DNA of 64,000 bases from Candidula unifasciata (taxonomy: Eukaryota; Mollusca; Gastropoda; Stylommatophora; Geomitridae): assembly GCA_905116865.2 (NCBI GenBank), contig CAJHNH020000831.1:192795-256794 (forward strand), in the 5' to 3' direction. Below are positions 1 to 9,000 of the stretch, one piece after another. Both the position numbers and the translations under genes were made by a program. The first letter of the stretch is position 1, and each line of letters starts with the position of its first letter. Under the pieces are notes generated by a model that worked only from the letters and a program-made list of their open reading frames with translations, made no database searches and was not told the origin of the DNA.

Positions 1-15
1 GTTCTCTGGATTAAT
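1..15 (+). CDS. Sideroflexin exon (3' end only)
   Basis: Fifteen bases precede a strong donor (gtaagtacc at 16). Read in the phase demanded by the next exon they encode F-S-G-L plus two bases of an Ile codon. This fits the membrane segment just before the ALFPQ motif of sideroflexins. The call rests on phase and on that short match, so it is weaker than the next two exons. Confidence 0.6.
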
Positions 16-3000
16 GTAAGTACCTGTCCATGTTTATTGTTCCACTGTTGACATTTAGTTTGCAGTACACTTCTTGAGGAGTCGCCTTGGCCGAGGGGCT
101 AGATGCTCCCCGCAGATCGGAAGGTCGTGGGTTCGCTCCCTGGCAGAGCCTGACTTTTTTCAAAAATGACCTTTGCTCCCAGGTCGTCCCAGCCTTGAGT
201 GGGTACCAGGTGCAGTCCTGGGAAAGTGAAAGCAGCCGGCGTGATACTGACCACATCACCCATCTTGTGCCGACTGGTCTATAAAAATATAGATCTAGCC
301 CTATATGTCCTATACGCCTTAACGCATGGAAAAGGGTCCTTTACTTTACTTACACTTCTTGAGGTGGCTTCATTCTTATCTATACCATCTATAAAGCTCT
401 CTTGTTAGGTATGTTAATAGGGAAAAGAAAATGGCAGCAGTGGACTTTGGGATAGAAAAGAATATATATATATATATATATTATCATCATGTAGCAGGTC
501 CTTTGCAGAACGTCACTCTTATCAGGTCTGCCTGAAAGAAACTCAGTCTCTCGCTAGTTCTCTCCCCTTGTGTACTCTCATTTATAAATTTTAAAAATAG
601 TATTTAGGCCAGGGTTTCATTGTGGAAAATGGCTTTACTTATAATATAAATAAGAGATTTAAGAATGGGTCACACTAAACATTTTTTGAAGCACTTAGAG
701 ACGTAACCCCGTTAATTCTTTGCTGCATTTGTGTTTCTTGATTATGGCCATTATTTATATGCAGTTAAATATTGGTTTGGTCCATGTCGGCGTCTTTGGC
801 CTAGGCATTGCCTAGGCATTGCCTGGGTGCTGGGTTTGATCCCAGCTGTGGACAGTTTGTCTTACATTGGTTTCGACATTGGTACCGATAGCTGACCATT
901 CAGTAGCAATGGCAAACTATTGAATGTAAAAGAACCAAAAAATGCTAGGGTTGGTTCTGCAACGTCCTGTAAAGGATATGTAACTAGCTTTTTTAGTTCA
1001 TGATTGGAATTGTTATATTTTTTCTGTGACCTCTGTAAAATGTATTTTTTGTTGTTGTTTGTTTTGTTTTGTAAAGGATATTTTTTTCATGTAAACCTGA
1101 AATTCAAAAAATTATGATTCTTAGGCATTCATTTATCTAGTTACCAGGGCAAAAGGGTTAAACTATGATAAATTACTTTGACCTTTTGTGTGCACTAACT
1201 CTTGCCGTACACATTGCCAAAAGGTCACGATAAAATCGGTCATGTTTAGACATATGACCGATTCATTGGCTGCCAGCTTATATACTCTAATAAGGTTTCT
1301 TTTGCTAGGAAAATGTATTTGTAAGAAACTGTTTTTAAAAAACTAGAATTTGCAAAGCAAAGTATTTTTGTTTTCAAAGTGTGGTGAAGCCAGAGGTTGA
1401 ATTTTCAGTTAGTTTTGTAATTAAATCAGTGCAATACAATTTGTATTTTTTTTTTTGGACGGAACATTAGCACAGCCAGATCTGTAACTGTCTATACTGC
1501 TGCTGCTGTTGATGAATCTAAGCCAGATTAATCATGCAAGTGCAGCACCTACTGCTGACAAAATGGGCTGGGATGACGCTGAACAAAATGTTTCAGTAAT
1601 ATTGTCCCTGTTTCATTCAGCTGTGTCTGGAATTCATCTGTTCTGAAATTTGACACCTCACACAAAAATGGTCATAAAATTCAAAGTATTTAGATTGTCT
1701 CAAATAAAGACTTGGTGATGCATAATTGAATAGAGAAAGCATGAGAATTCTTAGATCAAGTTTAATGTTTATTTAACAATTGATATCACAGCACTTGGGA
1801 CATTGCCATAAGCGATTCATCCCCGTCTTCAGCAGCAAGCACTGAGTTCTAATTCCTGTAGTACCAATAGCAGTCTGACTGTATATCCATCTCACTTTTC
1901 CTTTGAATGCTGATCGTTGACCAGATCCCCTATTCAGGCCTTGCAGTACCATTCTCTTCAGACCATGATGGTCCCTCTGTGCTTCCTCACTGTTCATTCG
2001 CCCCCAAAGGGCACTTACAACAACTAGCTTGTCGTACATCAGTACACCACCAAGTTGTGAAGAATCAGTCCCTCTATCTGCCTGTTCATTTCCTAATACA
2101 CCAGCATATGTGGGAGAAATATCCAGAGGAGGCTAACTCTGAAGCTACTCTTCATAGAACATGCTTGTCTCCACCTTTTTCAACATGCTCTGTGAGTTGG
2201 TTACAACTACGACGTGTGTGCACAGCTGATTCTTAAGCCAACGAAAGGTTGCAGTAACTGCCTGCACCTCCATTCTCAAACTAGATGTGGATTTGTATGC
2301 CATTCACTTTTGCTAAGAACCCCCATGAACTTTGTCTGCCTCTCAATACAGAGCTATCTGTATAAATTATTACACCACTTGGGGGAGAATTGTCATGTAT
2401 CATTTGTCAAACTTCTGATTCTGCAGAGCTCACTGACCAGTACCTGCATTCACAGCCAGTGTGATCAGAACCCTACACAAGTCTGACTTTTGCTGGGACA
2501 TTCTGACCCACTCCTCTCCTCGCCCAGTGTCATCAAGCCTACACTCATGTCTAATTGTGTCATCAGCTTGCGCCATCCAAGATCTTCCTTTCTTCAGTCT
2601 GTGACCCTTAGCTCTGTCTAGGGCTTCATGCAGTTGTTTCTTAGATATTACTTAGCTTGCAGAACTTTGAGCCTATCTACAACAGTAGACGGTGCAAGTA
2701 TATATCACATACATGATACCAGGGAATCTCTTGTACATCCCAGAATTACCCGCATGGCTTCATTCTGTATGCGTTCAAGTTTCTTCAGCTGACACTTTGA
2801 TATGGTAAGCATACCAAGACCATAATCACTGACAGGATCGAATGCTGCATCAGTGTGTACAGCATTCTTTGTTCCATATCTATTGCTGCCATAACCTTTA
2901 GTGCATCGAGTCCTTTTTGGCATTTCACATTTTGGCTGCCTCCACATGATTCCTGATCAACAACAAAAAAGGTAAAATAAGCACAAAACCCCAGTGTCAA

Positions 3001-6000
3001 GTATCTTCATGTGGGCCTGACAACCTTGAATGTGATGTCATTTTAATATTTGGCTCTACTGTCAAATTTGGCCGGTAAGCTGGACTGCTTCGGCCGGCTT
3101 AGCGGGGCTTAGTGGGAGTTATGTCCCTTGGCCAAACTCAAAACGACTCAAAACAAGTCGCTGAAAAAGTCACGAATCAAACGGCATACTTACCTATCAT
3201 CATCCGGGTGCGTGTAGGGTTGCGTAGGGTGTCTATCATCGTCCTACGGTTGCGTGTAGGGCTGCTTATTGCGTGTAGGTTGGTTGTTTGCGTAAGATGA
3301 GGGGTAGGGTTAGAGGTTAGCGTTTAGGGGTAGGTTTAGGGTGTAGGGTTTAGGGTTTGGGGTTAGGGTTAGGGTTTAGGGTTAGGTGTAGCGGTAGATG
3401 TGACAATTGTGACGCCGTAGTTCCCTACAATCGCGCACAGTCGCATGCACGCGCAAACAGTCGACGGACGGTGGATGCTACTGACACGGACAATGACGCT
3501 ATTGCCGTCATATTTGGCACACTTCCAGTGGCGCCACTCCCACAAGCATCAGATTGTCGGCCAGTATTTCGACCTCCTACGTGAAAATTGTCACATCTAA
3601 CCCTAACCCTAACCCCTAACCCTAACCCTACCCCTAACCCTCCCCCTAACCCTACCCCGAACCCTACCGCTAACCCAAACCCTACGCAACCCTACACGCA
3701 ACCGTATGACGATGATGATAGACACCCTACACAGCCCTACACGCAACCGTATGATGATGATAGACACCCTACTCAGCCCTACACGCAACCGTATGATGAT
3801 GATAGACACCCTACACAGCCCTACACGCAACCATATGATGATAGGTAACCCTAGATGCAACCCTACGCAGCCCTACACGCACCCGGATGTTGATAGGTAA
3901 GTATGTCATTTGATTCGTGACTTTTTCCGCGACTTGTTTTGAGTTTGGCGAAGGGACGCGAAGGGACATAACTCCCACTAAGCCCCGCTAAGCCGGCCGA
4001 AGCAGTCCAGCTTACCGGCCAAATTTGACAGTAGAGCCTAATATTTTATGATTGTGATACTGATCCATAAATAGTTAAGATGTATTATATATTCATTTCT
4101 CTTTAATTTAATCTGTGTCACTATACCACCAGTACTGTTTCTTTGGAAAAGTTTTCACTTTTTTATGTTGTAACAAAATCAGCTCAAAATTAATTATATC
4201 CAAACACCAGAAAACATGGCGTCCTGAAAGAGTTAATGAACTGAGATGTGAGGGTTGACCTTTTATTGTTTCCTGTTTCAGACTTCTGGTGACGGTGCCA
4301 GCTGGTTGTGCTCTGTTTCCTCAACGATGGTATGCCTGTTTCTCATTTTGTAAACATATGCTATAGATCAGAGCTGTTCAGCTCAGTTTATTGAGAGGCC
4401 ACAGTTTAAATAATAAAAAAAGAGAAGAGATTATCATGTGCCAGAGGACTCGGCCCCAGCATAAAAAGATAATTAACACAGTACAACTGGCATTGATGCA
4501 CGGACCATTTACTAGACCTCCACGGGCCAGATTTGGTCCACAGGCCACCAGTTAAATAGCCCTGGTATATACATTGGATTCAGTAAAGCAAATTACATGC
4601 TTGATGAAAAAAGTATACACGTGCACACATAGGAAACAGAAAAATAAGATTGTTTGTGCATGTATTTGTTTCTTTCTTTTCCCATGTTTGTACATGTATG
4701 TGTTTCTTTCTTTCGCCCTGTTTGTGCATGTATTTGTTTCTTTCTTTCGCCCTGTTTTTGCATGTATTTGTTTCTCTCTTTTGCCTTGTTTGTGCATGTA
4801 TTTGTTTCTTTCTTTTGCCTTGTTTGTGCATGTATTTGTTTCTTTCTTTTGCCTTGTTTGTGCGTGTATTTTTTTCTTTCTTTTGCCTTGTTTTGCATGT
4901 ATTTGTTTCTTTCTTTTGCCTTTCTGTGTATGTATTTGTTTCTTTCTTTTGCCTTTTTTTGTGTGCATGTATTTGTTTCTTTCTTTTGCCTTGTTTTGCA
5001 TGTATTTGTTTCTTTCTTTTGCCTTTCTGTGTATGTATTTGTTTCTTTCTTTTGCCTTTTTTTGTGTGCATGTATTTGTTTCTTTCTTTTTGCCTTGTTT
5101 TGCATGTATTTGTTTCTTTCTTTTGCCTTTCTGTGTATGTATTTGTTTCTTTCTTTTGCCTTTTTTTGTGTGCATGTATTTGTTTCTTTCTTTTGCCTTT
5201 TTTTGTGTGCATGTATTTGTTTTTTTCTTATGCCTTATTTGTGCATGTATCTGTTTCTTTCTTTTGCCTTGTTTGTGCATGTATTTGTTTCTTTCTTTTG
5301 CCTTGTTTGTGCATGTATTTGTTTCTTTCTTTTGCCTTGTTTGTGCATGTATTTGTTTCTTTATTTTGCCTTGTTTGTGCATGTATTTGTTTCTTTCTTT
5401 TGCCTTGTTTGTGCGTGTATTTTTTTCTTTCTTTTGCCTTGTTTTGCATGTATTTGTTTCTTTCTTTTGCCTTTCTGTGTATGTATTTGTTTCTTTCTTT
5501 TGCCTTTTTTTGTGTGCATGTATTTGTTTCTTTCTTTTGCCTTGTTTTGCATGTATTTGTTTCTTTCTTTTGCCTTTCTGTGTATGTATTTGTTTCTTTC
5601 TTTTGCCTTTTTTTGTGTGCATGTATTTGTTTCTTTCTTTTGCCTTGTTTTGCATGTATTTGTTTCTTTCTTTTGCCTTTCTGTGTATGTATTTGTTTCT
5701 TTCTTTTGCCTTTTTTTGTGTGCATGTATTTGTTTCTTTCTTTTGCCTTTTTTTGTGTGCATGTATTTGTTTTTTTCTTATGCCTTATTTGTGCATGTAT
5801 CTGTTTCTTTCTTTTGCCTTGTTTGTGCATGTATTTGTTTCTTTCTTTTGCCTTGTTTGTGCATGTATTTGTTTCTTTCTTTTGCCTTGTTTGTGCATGT
5901 ATTTGTTTCTTTATTTTGCCTTATTTGTGCATGTATCTGTTTCTTTCTTTTGCCTTATTTGTGCATGTATCTGTTTCTTTCTTTTGCCTTGTTTGTGCAT

Positions 6001-9000
6001 GTATTTGTTTCTTTCTTTTGCCTTATTTGTGCATGTATTTGTTTCTTTCTTTTGCCTTTTTTGTGTGCATGTATTTGTTTCTTTCTTTTGCCTTGTTTGT
6101 GCATGAATCTGTTTCTTTCTTTTGCCTTTTTGCGTGTGCATATATTTGTTTCTTTCTTTTGCCTTGTTCCCAATGCTAATGTTTTTAATAATTGTTTTTT
6201 TGCATTCACTGGCTGTGAATTCCGGCAGAAAGTTCTGGTTTTTTATTCCACTGAATACCAAGCCTGAAAATCCTTGCTCTTTCCCAGATACTGATACTGT
6301 ATTATAGTGTATATTAAAAATGCCATAGCTTCACAACTTTTTAGCTCAAACTCAAAATATTTTGCATTTTTGAATCAAATGAATGAGAACTAATTTCAAG
6401 AATAAAAAAATTGCGTAATCTTCATCATCATCATTGATGCAGAAAAGACAATTGGAAAACTGTTGACACCAATATAAAATAAAAAAATTTTTTGAAAGTT
6501 TTGTTCCTGAAATAACCTTGGATATCCCTAACTGTGAAATATTTGATTCCTTTTTGGTTTCATTATGGTATATAAGCACCTGAAAAATCAACATCTACAG
6601 TCTTTTTAGAGTATAACAGTATCTCAGAGAAGCTTATTGGTCTGTTTAATTTATATAAATATGTATGCACTTTCGGTCACACAAAATATTTTACAGGTTC
6701 TTGCTGTTTGCACAGTTGTATACTGTTCACACACACAGAAACGCATAGTTATCCAATGACACTTTTTATTAGTTTGTAAATAAAGTTTTGTGTTGGGTTG
6801 GGAAAAGCAGATTCAGATGATGTTTACCATGTCCAGTGGATATGTGGGCTGAATAGCATGGGTTTTTGTAATCATAACAATGCAGTGGTCAATTGTGTTT
6901 AAGACCATATTAACAAGCATAGCTCATGAGGCATGCATGAGAAAGCAACACAATTTGGGGTGAATACTCTTCACTGCCTATACAGATGAAACCTTATTAA
7001 AGAAAAACATTACACCAAATTATTCCATTAATTTTCAAGCAGTCACGAATGTCACCTTTATCGATAAATTTAAGGAATATTGCTATTGGCGGCTTGCAGA
7101 CAGGAAAAAGTCAAAGTCAGGTTGCCAGGCATCTAAATATGCATCAGAGTACTATCATTTGACTTTGGCACTAGTTCCAAGCCATTATTTCAGTTGAAGA
7201 CGGACTTTGCAGTGGACGAGTGATAGCAGCAGTGGAGAATCACTATATTCGGCTTAGAGACAGGTTTACAACAGCTTCCTCAACTGTGCAGGCGTTGCCT
7301 CCAGGACGTCATGTGTCTGATCAGACCATTCAGAAAAGACTGCATGATGTTAGACTTTGGACATGATGAGCACATCGCAGACCAGTCCTTACGCACCGCC
7401 AACACCAAAATCGACTTCTCTGGGCCAGCCACTACTCTCCCTGGGCAGGTGACAATCAGGGGAGACGTGTCTGGTTCAGTGACAAATCTTGCTTTTTTAA
7501 TGCAGCGTCATGATAGATGGCCTAGGGTCCACCATGGGAAAATGAAGATTTAGCCCAAAATTGTGGATGAAGCTCTGCTGCACAGTGGTGGAGGTTTAAT
7601 GGTGTGGAGATTGATCAGTTACAATGGAAGGGGTCAATTGGTGCACATTGAAGAAAGCTTGAATGCACAGTGATATGTCATTGAAATTGTTCGACCACAT
7701 GTCCTTCCATTTTGGGATGCCAAAAGATATATATTTCAACAGGACAATGCCAGACCCCATTCTGCATGGCTGGTTACGCAGTTTCTGGCTGCCAGTAATA
7801 TTCCAGTTGATAACCTGGGGGATAGGCTGCAAGTGAATAGTCTTGATCTGTTCCAGGCACTCCATCTCACAGGCCCACATCAGACATCTGATTGCATCCA
7901 TGCCCAGGAGATGCCAGTCACTGATCCACACAAGAGGAGGCCGCATACCATACTAACGGAAAGGCTGTATGCCTAAAAATTATCGTAACCCAGATGGATG
8001 GAAAAAAACATGTGTCATGTATTGGTGAAATCCTAAGTTATTCTTGTGTGGGAAATTTGAAAAGCCTGTACACACATAGTAAATGCTGCATAAGATTGAA
8101 GGCAGGGTTGTCAAGAACTTTTAAAGTGAACTCTGGTGTGCGTCAGGGCTGTGTACTATCGCTGCTTCTTTTTATAACATACATGGATACCATATATAGT
8201 GAAACAAACTTTAATCATGAAGAAGATATTACAGAATTACTTTTTGCCGACGACCAGGTACTCATAGCAGAAAATATGGAATGCCTACAGAAACATCTAA
8301 ATCAAATTAGTAACAAAGGGGAGGAATATAATATGAAAATAAACACTACGAAGACAGAGACAATGATGATAGGAAGACATAAAGACAATTTAGAAATTAA
8401 ATTAAAAAACAACACTCTGAGACAAACAGAGGAATTTAAGTATTTAGGAGCAATTTTTACATCAGACTGAAAACTGGACAGAGAAATGTGCTCTAGATGT
8501 GCGAAAGCTAATCAAGTAATGGGTCAACTATCTCCCCTGTTGACACACAAGCAGATACCTCGGAGTAATAAAGTGAATCTTATCAGAACTATTTTTTGGC
8601 CAACACTATGCTATCAATGCCAAAGGTGGACACTTACATCCTCCAATGAATGTAAAAATGTGACAACAGAGATGAAATGCCTTAGAAGAGCTGCAGGAGT
8701 TTCAAGGAAAGACAGAATACGAAATCATGAAATCAGGCCAATGCTAGGAATAAAGCCAGTCTTACAGGTCATCAAAGAACAACAAATGAAGCGGTTTGGA
8801 CACCTAACAAGAATGCCCTGGTACTATCCGCCACAGCGAGCCACACTAAAACGTTACAACGGGTATAGAGCGAGTGGAAGACCTCGGAAAATATGGAGTG
8901 ATGGCATTAAGAACAGCCTTACAGAAATGAACATCAGTCTTAATAGTGCTCTTGACAGAGCTTATCAACGAACATTACGTCTCCCCCCGACACTTCGATG

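Noticed and set aside
80..150. tRNA gene
   Set aside because: The tRNA-like head is joined to the R1 SINE body, has a target duplication and does not fold as a complete tRNA by eye. The same applies to the R2 heads at 21300, 52500 and 59790.
3300..3690. Chromosome end
   Set aside because: The telomere-like runs are degenerate, face each other in opposite orientations and lie inside an element with target duplications.
4574..6267. Plus-strand frames of over 500 codons and minus-strand frames up to 367 codons
   Set aside because: All are translations of one tandem repeat lacking stop triplets. Peptides are low-complexity and overlap on several frames and both strands.
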